Origin: Planctomycetota bacterium
GTDB lineage: Bacteria; Planctomycetota; J058
DNA: 64,000 nt
Direction: 5' to 3'
NCBI GenBank assembly: GCA_019636275.1
Contig: JAHBXY010000013.1
Coordinates: forward strand, 1-64,000
The translations under genes and the position numbers were made by a program. Of the stretch, positions 41,046 to 53,811 are shown in pieces (positions within the stretch are counted from its first letter, which is position 1; every line of letters begins with the position of its first letter). The notes under the pieces were generated by a model. It had not been told where the DNA came from and made no database searches. It worked only from the letters and a program-made list of their open reading frames with translations.

Positions 41046-41111
41046 CCCGGACTCGCGGGCGAGCGTCGATGCTTCATACGCTCCGAGCCGGCGCGGGGTA
41101 CGCTGGGGGAC

Positions 41112-41663
41112 ATGACCCGGGCCGGCGTCAGGCTCACCGTCGACGACTACCGCGCGCTCCCCGAGGGCGGCCCGCGTTACCAGTTGATCGAGGGGGAGCT
41201 CGTCCCCACGATCCCAGCGCCCTCCTAGCGCCACCAGGGCCTCGTCTCCGAGCTCGTCTCCCGCCTTCGCCCGTTCGTTCGCTCGCGGGGGCTGGGTGAT
41301 GTGGTGGCCTCGCCGATCGACGTGTACCTGGGCGAGCACGACGTCTTCCAGCCGGACGTGCTGTTCGTCTCCACGGCGCGCGCCGACCGGATCGCGCAAG
41401 ACGGGGTCCGCGGCGCGCCCGACCTGGTCGTGGAGGTCCTCTCGCCCTCGACGCGGCATCTGGACCTGGGGCACAAGAAGCGCGCCTGGGCGCAGCACGG
41501 CGTGCTCGAGTACTGGATCGTCGACCCCGAGGACGAGACGGTCACCGTCTACGAGCTGCAGGGCGGCCGCCCCGAGGGCCGGACCCGCTCGCAGGGCGTG
41601 ATCGAGTCGCCGCTGCTGCCGGGGTTCTCGCTGGACGTGCGCGAGTACTTCCAGGCGGCCTGA
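41112..41663 (+). pseudogene. Uma2-type restriction-endonuclease-fold gene with internal amber codon
   Basis: ATG at 41112 reads TVDDYRALPEGGPRYQLIEG, GELVPTIPAPS, then TAG at 41226-41228, then RHQGLVSELVSRLRPFVRSR in the same frame. It goes on with the family's conserved DVFQPDVLFVS, APDLVVEVLSPSTRHLDLG, HKKRAWAQHGVLEYWIVDPE. Apart from the one stop the gene is complete (~183 codons) and shows no frameshift. A single change from a Glu codon (GAG to TAG) would explain it, since Uma2 proteins often have a polar residue here. An internal start (GTG near 41301) would make a truncated protein keeping the catalytic Asp and Glu-Val-Leu motif. Confidence 0.8.
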
Positions 41664-41790
41664 GGCTCACAGCGGCCGTCGCTTGTCCTGACGTCCACGT
41701 CCGGGCGCGCGGCTCGATGCTCCGATCCGCAGTGAGGCACCTGTCGCCCTCGCTCCGGCCGCTACGCGGCCTCCGCTGGGGGATACGCGC

Positions 41791-41832
41791 CACCGCTCGA
41801 TCTGCTGGCTTCGCTCGGCAGATCAAGCGGTG
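41791..41832. terminator. Strong hairpin between convergent genes
   Basis: CACCGCTCGATCTGC (41791-41805) pairs with GCAGATCAAGCGGTG (41818-41832), 14 of 15 positions, with a 12-base loop. It lies between the Uma2-type gene (+) and a lipoprotein gene (-), so it can serve both strands. A smaller stem (GGCCGC-TAC-GCGGCC) lies just before it near 41757-41771. There is no T-tract, as is common at this GC content. Confidence 0.55.
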
Positions 41833-41959
41833 AGCGCAGTCACTCGGCGGAAGCACGGAGCACGTCGGAGCGGGCCGGCACCAGAGCGCCGACTTCTCCC
41901 GCTCCGAGCCGTCGTCGCCTGGGCGGTCGTCGCCTGGGCCGTGGTCGATAGGTCGCGGC

Positions 41960-43483
41960 TCAGCGCTGGCGGTCGAAGAGCCGCGTCTCCCGCTCGAGGC
42001 GCCGCGTCGTCGCCTCCGTCTCGGCGAGGCGGGCCCGGTGCGCGGCGTCGTCGCCGCCGCCGCCGCTCGACGACGAGTAGAAGGGCGTGGAGCCCTTCTC
42101 CTCCCAGGAGCGGCTCCACGCCTCGAGGGCCTGGCGGTTCTGCTCGATCTCGGCCCGCGCCCTGGCCCAGGCGGCCTCGTGGTCGGCGCGCCAGGTCGCG
42201 AGCGCCGCCTCGTGGCGTCGACGGGCCTCCGCCGCCTGCGCGGCCTCGCGCGCCTCCGCCTCCCGCTGGGCCTGGAGGTAGGCGTCGAAGGCGGCCCGGT
42301 CCCGGACCTGGCGATCGCGGGCCTCGCGGACGCGGGCGGTCACGGCACCCTCCGCGGCGGCCATGGCCGCCGCGGCCGTCGGCCCGGTGGCCATCGTCTT
42401 CCAGTCGTCGTCGGGGAAGCGCACGTCGAACACGCCGTCGCCGCGCTCGATGAGCCACACGCCGTACTCCGGCGTCCAGTCGAAGTAGCCGAAGCCGAGG
42501 GACCTGGCGGCGCCCTCGCGCTCCCAGCCGATGCGGTCCGGGTGCGGGCCCGTGTAGGCCGTGTTCCTCACGGTCAGGACCTGCGCGGCGCGGAGCCCCT
42601 CGCAGCGGACCCCGCCGAGCTCGTCGAGGAGGCTGCGCGCGGGCGCGCCGTCCGGGCCGTCGTGCACGGCGACGAAGCCCAGGGTGTAGCCGCCCGGCCG
42701 CGGGTCGGGGCCGGGGACGAGGTCTCGGGCGGGCGTCTTCAGCATGGGGACGCCGGTGGGGCCCAGGAGGCGCCACCCGTCCGGCGCCCACCACACGTAG
42801 ATCCGCCGCGGGAAGCCCTGCGCGTAGGCCTCGTGGCGGAGCGCGGCGCCCGGTGGCGAGACGGGCTCGAGCAGCCCGTCGACGATCGTGGCCGCGAGGC
42901 GCTCGGCGCCGTCCTGCTCGGTCCAGCGGCACTGGACCCAGAAGTAGTAGCCCCCGCCGCCGATCGGCTCGACCTCCGCGACGTGGTCGAAGCGCCGCTC
43001 GGCGCGCGCCACGTCCAGGTCGGGGCCGCAGATCGCCAGCAGGCGCGGGCCCACGACGCGGCGCCGCGGCCCGCCCGGCGTCGTGATCGGCTCCGCCTCG
43101 GTGAACGGGAGCGGCTCGGCGCCCTCCGGGGTGAGCCGCTGCCAGACGCCGTCGAACCGCTGGTAGGGGGTGGTCGAGTTCGGGGCGAGGGCGAACGTGT
43201 GCGGGGGCTCGGTGACGACGACCTCGAGGTCGGAGGCGAAGCGGAAGGGGACGATCGGCCGCCCGTCGAGGGCGTAGACCGCGCGCTCCTCCCGGGTCAG
43301 GTTGCGCCCCGTGTAGGAGTCGTAGGCGCCCTCCACCTCCCGGCGCACGAGCACGAACGTCGTCCCGCCGCCCACGTCATAGCGGGCCACCTCCGTCCCC
43401 GGGACGACCTGCCGCTCCTCCTGCGCCGCGCAGCCGGCGACGAGGAGGACGGCCAGCACCCCGTGAAGCATCGACGCTCGCAT
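41960..43483 (-). CDS. Large lipoprotein of unknown function with C-terminal coiled coil
   Basis: 507 residues, ATG at 43483. Signal peptide with lipobox LLVAGCAA (Cys ~18). Residues ~25-370 are of mixed beta character and rich in Trp, Tyr and Pro (YYFWVQCRWTEQDGAERL, RIYVWWAPDGWRLLGPTGVP); no domain is recognised. From ~375 a long Ala/Glu/Arg helix (YLQAQREAEAREAAQAAEAR and onward) should form a coiled coil, interrupted by a Ser/Gly stretch (FYSSSSGGGGDD) near ~475. An outer-membrane or periplasmic lipoprotein; role unknown. Confidence 0.78.
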   Translation of the reverse strand: MRASMLHGVLAVLLVAGCAAQEERQVVPGTEVARYDVGGGTTFVLVRREVEGAYDSYTGRNLTREERAVYALDGRPIVPFRFASDLEVVVTEPPHTFALAPNSTTPYQRFDGVWQRLTPEGAEPLPFTEAEPITTPGGPRRRVVGPRLLAICGPDLDVARAERRFDHVAEVEPIGGGGYYFWVQCRWTEQDGAERLAATIVDGLLEPVSPPGAALRHEAYAQGFPRRIYVWWAPDGWRLLGPTGVPMLKTPARDLVPGPDPRPGGYTLGFVAVHDGPDGAPARSLLDELGGVRCEGLRAAQVLTVRNTAYTGPHPDRIGWEREGAARSLGFGYFDWTPEYGVWLIERGDGVFDVRFPDDDWKTMATGPTAAAAMAAAEGAVTARVREARDRQVRDRAAFDAYLQAQREAEAREAAQAAEARRRHEAALATWRADHEAAWARARAEIEQNRQALEAWSRSWEEKGSTPFYSSSSGGGGDDAAHRARLAETEATTRRLERETRLFDRQR

Positions 43484-43529
43484 CGGACCTCCGCACCTCG
43501 AGCCATGACCTCGCCGCGGCGCCTGCGCG

Positions 43530-43819
43530 GGCGCGCGCCGCCCATCGCGCGCGCATCACTCAACCCAGCTCGCCGCATCTGGCCGACGCACGTCGGAGCG
43601 GGCCGGTTCCAAGGCGCCGCCCCTCGCGAGCGCATCACTCAGCGCCAGCACGGCGCATTGGGCCGACGCACGTCGGAGCGGGCCGGTTCCAAGGCGCCGC
43701 CCCTCGCGAGCGCGTGACTAACGTCCTCCCGCCAGAGCGAGCGATGGGGACGGCGCATCGGGCCGGATCGCGACCAGAAGACGCCTGTGAAGCGCCGCCC
43801 CTCGCGAGCGCATCACTCA
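43530..43819. repeat. 80-bp tandem repeat downstream of lpd
   Basis: Two units are identical over 53 bp (43581-43633 and 43661-43713), exactly 80 bp apart. A diverged unit lies at ~43754-43819 and a partial one at ~43535-43560. Shared words are ggccgacgcacgtcggagcg and gccgcccctcgcgagcgc. Each contains the small palindrome CCGACG-CA-CGTCGG. The last unit abuts the lpd stop codon. A related rearranged piece (gcacgtcggagcgggccgg) occurs near 41852. No coding potential. Confidence 0.8.
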
Positions 43820-45229
<1,410 letters not shown>

Positions 45230-45230
45230 C

Positions 45231-46445
45231 TCAGACCTCCAGCAGGATGCGCGAGGGCGCCTCGACGCACTCCTTGATGCGCTTGAGGAAGCTCACCGAC
45301 TCGCGGCCGTCGATGATCCGGTGGTCGTAGGTGAGCGCCACGTACATCATGGGCCGGATCACGACCTGCCCGTCGCGCGCCACCGGGCGCTCCTGGATCG
45401 CGTGCATGCCCAGGATGCCGACCTGCGGCGGGTTGACGATCGGCGTGCTCATGAGCGAGCCGTAGACGCCGCCGTTGCTGATCGTGAACGTGCCGCCCTG
45501 CAGCTCCTCGGGGGCGAGCTTGTTGGCCCGGGCGCGCTCGCCGAAGTCGGCGATCGTCTTCTCCACCTCGGCGAACGACAGCGCCTCGGCGCCGCGGATC
45601 ACCGGGACGACGAGGCCGCGGCCGCCGCCGACCGCGACGCCGATGTCGTAGTAGTTCTTGTAGACGACGTCCGTGCCGCGGATCTCGGCGTTCACGGCGG
45701 GGAAGGCCTTGAGGGCCTCGATCGCCGCCTTGACGAAGAACGACATGAAGCCGAGCTTGATCCCGTGCTTCTGCTGGAACGAGTCCTTGTACTCGTTGCG
45801 CAGGGCCATGACCGCCGACATGTCGACCTCGTTGAAGGTCGTGAGCAGGGCGGCCGTCTGCTGCGACTCGACCAGCCGCTCGGCGATCCGGCGCCGGAGC
45901 GGGGTCATGGCCACGACCTCCTCCTCGCGGGCGCCGGCGACGCGCGGGGCGGGGGCCGCCTTGGCGGGCGCCGCCTTGGCGGCGGGCGCGGTCGTCGGGG
46001 CCGACGGCGCCTTGGCCTCGGCCGCGCGCAGGGCGTCCTCCTTGAGGATCCGCCCGCCGGGGCCGGTCGGCTGCACGGCGCTCGAGGGGATCCCGCGCTC
46101 CTCGAGCACGCGCCGGGCGGCCGGCATGACGTGCCCGCCGGCGTGCGGCTGGGCGGCCGGGGCGGCGGCCGCGGCGGCCGGCTCGGCCTTCTTCGCGGCG
46201 GGCGCGGCCGACTCGTCGATGATCCCGATCGCCTCGCCGATGTTCGCCGACTCGCCGGGCTTCTTCAGCAGGCGGGAGAGCTTGCCGGCGCGCGGCGCGG
46301 GGACCTCGACGCTCGCCTTGTCGGTCTCGAGGGCGACGACGGGCTCGTCGAGGTCGACCCAGTCGCCCTCCGCCTTGAGCCACTCGCCGATCGTGACCTC
46401 GTAGACCGACTCGCCGACGCTCGGCACCTTGACTTCGACCGCCAT
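45231..46445 (-). CDS. sucB: Dihydrolipoyllysine succinyltransferase (E2 of 2-oxoglutarate dehydrogenase)
   Basis: 404 residues, ATG at 46445. One lipoyl domain (~1-80) with Lys in [16 protein letters not shown], an Ala/Pro linker, the peripheral subunit-binding domain ([32 protein letters not shown]), another linker, and the catalytic domain ending in [20 protein letters not shown] with the active-site His and Asp. It transfers the succinyl group to CoA. It lies between sucA and lpd in the operon. Contrast the E2-like protein at 20814, which has lost this His. Confidence 0.97.
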   Translation of the reverse strand: MAVEVKVPSVGESVYEVTIGEWLKAEGDWVDLDEPVVALETDKASVEVPAPRAGKLSRLLKKPGESANIGEAIGIIDESAAPAAKKAEPAAAAAAPAAQPHAGGHVMPAARRVLEERGIPSSAVQPTGPGGRILKEDALRAAEAKAPSAPTTAPAAKAAPAKAAPAPRVAGAREEEVVAMTPLRRRIAERLVESQQTAALLTTFNEVDMSAVMALRNEYKDSFQQKHGIKLGFMSFFVKAAIEALKAFPAVNAEIRGTDVVYKNYYDIGVAVGGGRGLVVPVIRGAEALSFAEVEKTIADFGERARANKLAPEELQGGTFTISNGGVYGSLMSTPIVNPPQVGILGMHAIQERPVARDGQVVIRPMMYVALTYDHRIIDGRESVSFLKRIKECVEAPSRILLEV

Positions 46446-46532
46446 GAGGGATCCTCGTGCTGTTCTTCGCGCTCGCCGGGGCCGGGGCGCGGAGGCGGTA
46501 GCCTACCGCACCCCCGGGCGGCGCGCAGGAGG

Positions 46533-49376
<2,844 letters not shown>

Positions 49377-49471
49377 GGTGGGTGCTCTCGATCCGGCCGG
49401 CGTGCTCTGCGGCCGAAGGGACGGAGTGTATCCCAAGCGGCGGGGGGCGAGGTATCGCGGGGGACCGTCGT

Positions 49472-50887
49472 TCACACGATCGACATCGCGCTGGCATCAC
49501 CCCCGTGGAGGGGGAGCCGGACGCGGAACACGCTGCCGCCGCCCGGGCGCGGCGCGTGCTCGGCCTCGCCGCCGAGCCCGCGGGCCACGGCCCGCACGAG
49601 GGGCAGGCCGAGGCCGGCCCCGTCGGGGCGGACGGCCGCGGCGTGGGCCCCGCGGGCGAAGCGCTCGAAGAGGAGGGGCCGCAGGTCGTCGGGGACGCCC
49701 GGGCCCCCGTCGGCCACCGAGAGCGTCACCCAGCCGGGCGCCTGGTCGACCTCGACCTCGACCTCGATGGCGGTGCGGGCGGGGGCGTAGGCCACGGCGT
49801 TGTCGACGAGGTTGGCCACGGCCCGGGCGAGGGCGGTGCGGTCGGCGAGCACCGGAGCCGGGGCGCCGGCGCGGAGGCGCAGGTCGATCCCGCGCGCCTC
49901 GGCCGCCGGGGCGAAGAAGCCCACGACCTCGCCCGCGACCTCGACCAGGTCGGTCGGCGTCTGCGGCGCCGAGGGCGCGCCGCCCTCGTCGGCGCGGGCC
50001 AGGGCGAGGAGGCTGCGCACCATGCCCTCGAGCCGCCCGACGGCGGCCAGGGCCTCGTCGAGCGCCGGGGACGGCCCGGCGGCCTGCGCCTGCTCGAGGC
50101 GGGCGCGGACGACGGCCAGCGGCGTGCGCACCTCGTGGGCGACGTCGCCGGCGAAGGCGAGGTTGCGCTGCGCGGCCCGCTCGAGGCGCTCGAGCATGGC
50201 GTTGAGCGTCTCCGACAGGCGGTCCAGCTCGTCGCGTGTGCCGGTGGCCGGCAGGCGGCGCCCGCGCGGGCCGGCGCCGATCGTCCGCGCGGCGCGCTCG
50301 ATCGCGTCGACCGGCGCGAGCGCCCGCCGGGCCATGAAGGCGCCGAGGACCGCGGCGACGCCGATCACGAGCGGGACCGCCAGGGCGCCGGCGCGCAGGA
50401 GCTGGGTCATCGCCAGGTCCTCGGGCTCGAGGCGCACGGCGAGGTCGACGCACACCGGCCCCGTCGGGGGGTCGAGGCGGTTGCGGTGGAGCCGCAGCCG
50501 GTGCGGGTCGTGGGGCAGCCGGATGGTCTTGCGCTCGCCGTCCGCGGGCAGGAGGTGCCAGCCCACGAGCGACCAGAACGCGGGCGCCGAGGTGGCCACG
50601 GGCGTCCCGTCGGGGCGCGTGACCCGGTAGTAGACGTCGTAGCCCCCGGCGGCCTCCTCGGCGGCCTCGGCCGTCAGCGCGGCCTCGAGCTGCGCCGGGT
50701 CGAGCGGCTCCGGCTCGAGCATGACCGCCACGTCGAGGAGCTCGTCGTGCAGGTTGCGGTCGGCCCCCGCGATGAGGACGCGGTCGACGTAGGCCAGGCC
50801 GGCCCCGCCGAGCCCGAGCAGGCTGGCCAGGACCAGCCCCGCGTTGAACAGCCCCAGGCGCGCGCCGATCGTGCGCGGCCAGCTCAC
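49472..50887 (-). CDS. HAMP-containing sensor histidine kinase
   Basis: 471 residues, GTG at 50887 overlapping the regulator stop (GTGA). TM1 ~8-30 (LGLFNAGLVLASLLGLGGAG), a ~150-residue periplasmic domain, TM2 (AGALAVPLVIGVAAVLGAFM), HAMP, HisKA with AFAGDVAHEVRTPLAVVRAR, and HATPase with ANLVDNAVAYAPARTA, VADGGPGVPDD, GAGLGLPLVRAVARGLGG. Typical partner of an OmpR-type regulator. It lies just upstream of sucA on the same strand. Confidence 0.93.
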   Translation of the reverse strand: MSWPRTIGARLGLFNAGLVLASLLGLGGAGLAYVDRVLIAGADRNLHDELLDVAVMLEPEPLDPAQLEAALTAEAAEEAAGGYDVYYRVTRPDGTPVATSAPAFWSLVGWHLLPADGERKTIRLPHDPHRLRLHRNRLDPPTGPVCVDLAVRLEPEDLAMTQLLRAGALAVPLVIGVAAVLGAFMARRALAPVDAIERAARTIGAGPRGRRLPATGTRDELDRLSETLNAMLERLERAAQRNLAFAGDVAHEVRTPLAVVRARLEQAQAAGPSPALDEALAAVGRLEGMVRSLLALARADEGGAPSAPQTPTDLVEVAGEVVGFFAPAAEARGIDLRLRAGAPAPVLADRTALARAVANLVDNAVAYAPARTAIEVEVEVDQAPGWVTLSVADGGPGVPDDLRPLLFERFARGAHAAAVRPDGAGLGLPLVRAVARGLGGEAEHAPRPGGGSVFRVRLPLHGGDASAMSIV

Positions 50888-51561
50888 GGGGCGCGCTCGG
50901 CCAGGACGAAGCCCTGGCCGCGGACCGTGTGCAGGAGCCGCGGCCGCCCGCCCGCCTCGAGCTTTCGCCGCAGGTTCGAGATGTGCACGTCGAGGACGGC
51001 CGGGAAGGCGTCGAGCGAGGCGTCCCAGGCGGTGTCGAAGAGCATGGCGCGCGTGACCAGACCGCCCTCGGCGCGCAGGAGCGCCTCGAGGATCGCGGTC
51101 TCCTTGGGCGTGAGGTCGAGGCGCTCGTCGCCCCGGCGGGCCACGCGCGTCTTCGGGTCGAAGCTCAGGTCGCCCACGGCCAGGCGCTCTGGGGCGGGGC
51201 GCGCGCCGCGGCGCGTGAGCGCGCGCAGCCGCGCCAGGAGCTCGACCGTGGCGAACGGCTTGACCAGGTAGTCGTCGGCGCCGAGGTCGAGGCCGCGCAC
51301 GCGGTCGGCGACGCCGTCGCGCGCCGTGAGCAGGAGCACGGGCGCGGCGCAGCCGGCGCGGCGCGCCTCGCTCAGGACCGAGAAGCCGTCGCGCCCGGGC
51401 AGGTTCACGTCGAGGACGATCGCGTCGTAGGGCGCGCAGCGGACCCAGCGCAGGCCGTCGTCGCCGTTGGCCGCCTCGTCGACGGCCCAGCCGGCCGCGC
51501 GCAGGCGGTCGCCGAGCGCGTCGCGCAGGGGGCGGTCGTCCTCGACGAGCAGGAGGCGCAT
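50884..51561 (-). CDS. OmpR-family response regulator
   Basis: 225 residues, ATG at 51561, two bases after the stop of the methyltransferase-like gene. Receiver: LLLVEDDRPLRDAL, acceptor Asp in AIVLDVNLPGRDGF, LLLTARDGVADRVR, YLVKPFATVELLARL. DNA-binding winged helix: LDLTPKETAILEALLRAEGG, LDVHISNLRRKLEAGGRPRL, HTVRGQGFVLAE. It is coupled to the kinase that follows. Confidence 0.94.
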   Translation of the reverse strand: MRLLLVEDDRPLRDALGDRLRAAGWAVDEAANGDDGLRWVRCAPYDAIVLDVNLPGRDGFSVLSEARRAGCAAPVLLLTARDGVADRVRGLDLGADDYLVKPFATVELLARLRALTRRGARPAPERLAVGDLSFDPKTRVARRGDERLDLTPKETAILEALLRAEGGLVTRAMLFDTAWDASLDAFPAVLDVHISNLRRKLEAGGRPRLLHTVRGQGFVLAERAP

Positions 51562-51563
51562 GC

Positions 51564-52340
51564 TCAGGATCCTGTACCCGCCCGCGCACCTTCGGCAAGG
51601 GAGGCGGCGTCGCGCGCGCGGCGGCGCGCCTTGCGCGCCAGGTCGTGCTCCGTCTTGAGGCCGTTGCCGAGCGCCCCGAGGGCGGCGCCGGCGGCCACGA
51701 GGACGGGCAGCGGCGCCCCGAGCGCCCGGGCCAGGTCGCTCGCCCCGCCGCGCACGACCGCGCCCGCGGGGGTCAGCGCCAGCGCCGCGAGGCCGGCGAG
51801 CGCCAGCGGGATCCCCAGGAGCAGGCGCCACTCGCGCCGCAGGACCTCGGCCCAGGGCTCGCGCTCGACCTCGGGCCCGAGCCGGGGCATGAGGAGCGGG
51901 AGCCAGCGGGGGACCGCGCGCAGGTAGGCCGCGCCCTGGGGCCCGTGCGCCGCCAGCAGCGCGCGCTCCTCGTGGCGGACGACGCGCGCGTAGACGAGCC
52001 ACACGAGCGCCGTCGGCGCGAGCGCCCACGCGCCGAGGCCGGCCATCAGGCCGAGGCCCGCGACGACCAGGAGCGCCGCGAGGTAGAGCGGGTTGCGGAC
52101 GCGCGCGTACGGCCCGCGCGCCACGAGGATCGTGACCTTCGCCCGCGAGACGCGCGCGCGCTTGCCCAGCCAGCGGATCGAGGCCAGCCGCAGCCCCGCG
52201 CCGGCCAGCGCCAGCGCGGCGCCCAGGGTGAGCGCGGCGAGGTCCGGCGGCGACGCCGCCAGGGCCGCCCAGACGAGGGGCGCCGCGGCGAGGACGAGCA
52301 GGGGCGCGCGGAACCGGAACGCGAGCGCGTCGAGCGCCAT
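51564..52340 (-). CDS. Isoprenylcysteine-methyltransferase-like membrane protein
   Basis: 258 residues from the ATG at 52340, which has GGAGG nine bases upstream. Hydrophobic with about five helices (PLLVLAAAPLVWAALAA, LAALTLGAALALAGAGLRLA, YLAALLVVAGLGLMAGLGAW, LLLGIPLALAGLAALAL). The RGPYARVRNPLYLAALLVVA segment is the signature of the ICMT/PEMT-like methyltransferase family. It would methylate a lipid or small molecule at the membrane; the substrate is unknown. First gene of a unit with the two-component pair. Confidence 0.82.
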   Translation of the reverse strand: MALDALAFRFRAPLLVLAAAPLVWAALAASPPDLAALTLGAALALAGAGLRLASIRWLGKRARVSRAKVTILVARGPYARVRNPLYLAALLVVAGLGLMAGLGAWALAPTALVWLVYARVVRHEERALLAAHGPQGAAYLRAVPRWLPLLMPRLGPEVEREPWAEVLRREWRLLLGIPLALAGLAALALTPAGAVVRGGASDLARALGAPLPVLVAAGAALGALGNGLKTEHDLARKARRRARDAASLAEGARAGTGS

Positions 52341-52481
52341 GGGTGTGACCCTCCACCGCGGAGGGTCGCCGAGGGCACCTTCAGGTAGCCTCAAGGCGTC
52401 CCGGGGCCGTCTCCGCTGCAGCTCCGTGCCCCCCGACGGAGGAGGGCCGGGCGAGCCGCGACCCTCGCCCCGGCGTCGCCC

Positions 52482-53498
52482 GTGGGCGAAGATGCCCCGG
52501 TGGACCCTGCCGCCCCGCCGCCTCCCGCCCCGCGCCGCTGGCGTCGGCGTCTCCTCATCGCGCTGGCCGCGGCGCTGCTCGCGCCGGCCGCGTTCTACGT
52601 GGTCGCGCAGGTGCGCCTACGCCACGTGCCCTGGAGCGTGCCCGCCGCCCTGCGCCCGCCGGCGGCGCCGCCGATCGACCCGGCCCGCGGCGGCCTCTGG
52701 GTGCGCTGGCTCGGCGTCACCGGCTACGAGGTCACCGACGGGCGCACCGTCGTGCTGCTCGACCCGACGCTGACGCGCCCGAGCGGCCACGAGCTCCTCC
52801 TGCCGCTCGTGAGCGACGAGGGGCTGGTCGCGGCGCACGTCGCGCGCGCCGACGCCGTCCTCGTCAACCACGCCCACCACGACCACGCCCTGGACGTGCC
52901 GACGGTCGCGCGCCGGACCGGGGCGACGGTGTTCGGCTCGCCCTCCACGCTCAACCTGTGTCGCTCGCGCGGCGTGCCCGAGGCCCAGCTCCGCGAGGCG
53001 AGGCCCGGCGATCGGCTGACGATCGGCACGTTCACGGTCGACGTGCGCTTCAGCCGCCACTCGGACATCCTCGGCGTCGCGAACCCCATGGCCGGCGTCG
53101 TGGCGCCCGACGCCGGGCGGCTCTGGTTCTGGGACTTCAAGCAGGACGGCTGCCTCGTCTACCGCCTGAGCGCCGGGGGCGCGACGCTCTGGTTCCACCC
53201 CACGACGACCTACGAGGACGGCGGCCTGGGCGGGCTGCCGGCGCAGTCGCTGATCCTGGGCGTGACCGGCGAGCCGCTCCTGCCCGACCGCGCGCGCGCG
53301 GTGCTCGGCGAGGCGCGCCCGCGGCGCGTCCTGCCGACGCACCACGACAACTTCCTCCAGCCGCTCGGCAAGGGCCTGGCCCTCATGCCCGACCTCGACC
53401 TCGACGCGGCGCTCGCGTCGATCGAGGCGGCCAGCCCGGGCGTGCCGGTGTGGCTGCTCGACTTCGGGCAGACCGTCTGGCTGCCGCCGGATGAGTGA
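52482..53498 (+). CDS. Membrane-anchored MBL-fold hydrolase (UlaG/NAPE-PLD-like)
   Basis: 338 residues from the GTG at 52482 (a GTG at 52500 is also possible). A Pro/Arg-rich N-tail and one TM helix (LLIALAAALLAPAAFYVVAQ) are followed by an MBL domain: WVRWLGVTGYEVTDGRTVVL, the metal motif VNHAHHDHALDV, SRHSDILGV, and LPTHHDNFLQPLGKG. All metal ligands look present. The order and lack of a glyoxalase-type GHTxG suggest the UlaG/NAPE-PLD branch. Catalytic domain probably in the periplasm. Confidence 0.82.
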   Translation: MGEDAPVDPAAPPPPAPRRWRRRLLIALAAALLAPAAFYVVAQVRLRHVPWSVPAALRPPAAPPIDPARGGLWVRWLGVTGYEVTDGRTVVLLDPTLTRPSGHELLLPLVSDEGLVAAHVARADAVLVNHAHHDHALDVPTVARRTGATVFGSPSTLNLCRSRGVPEAQLREARPGDRLTIGTFTVDVRFSRHSDILGVANPMAGVVAPDAGRLWFWDFKQDGCLVYRLSAGGATLWFHPTTTYEDGGLGGLPAQSLILGVTGEPLLPDRARAVLGEARPRRVLPTHHDNFLQPLGKGLALMPDLDLDAALASIEAASPGVPVWLLDFGQTVWLPPDE

Positions 53499-53521
53499 CC
53501 CCGTCGCGCTGTGGCCAGCAT

Positions 53522-53808
53522 GGTTCACCACAGAGGAGCAGAGGGAGCAGAGCCCTCACGACCCGGCCCCTGGCCCGACTCGACGACGGACTCACCACGG
53601 AGGGCACCGGAGGACACGGAGAGAGACCACGACGGTCTCCGCCTCGAACTCCCGTCCAGTTCCTCCGTGTGTGCTCTCCGTGGTCGATCCGTGGGCGGGC
53701 GGAGAGCCGCACCCGCCCGGGATCCCTTCGGCACCAGCCCGGCATGCTCCAGAGGCCGAGCGACGCAGAGCCCCGCGCTCTGCTCCCGCTGCTCCTCTGT
53801 GGTGAACC
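53522..53808. repeat. Nested inverted repeats between convergent genes
   Basis: Outer arms 53522-53553 and 53777-53808 are complementary at 31 of 32 positions and built of purine-rich accacagaggagcagaggg words. Inner arms near 53593-53620 and 53662-53687 (ccacggagggcacc / ctctccgtgg type) also pair. The right arm touches the stop of the peptidase gene and the left arm follows the MBL gene by ~24 bp. The region between has no gene. Similar words occur at 5420-5670. It could terminate both transcripts, or be a mobile palindromic element. Confidence 0.75.
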
Positions 53809-53811
53809 TCT

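Noticed and set aside
43530..43819. CRISPR-like array downstream of lpd
   Set aside because: The identical part is 53 bp of an 80-bp unit and only two copies are exact; this is a plain tandem duplication.
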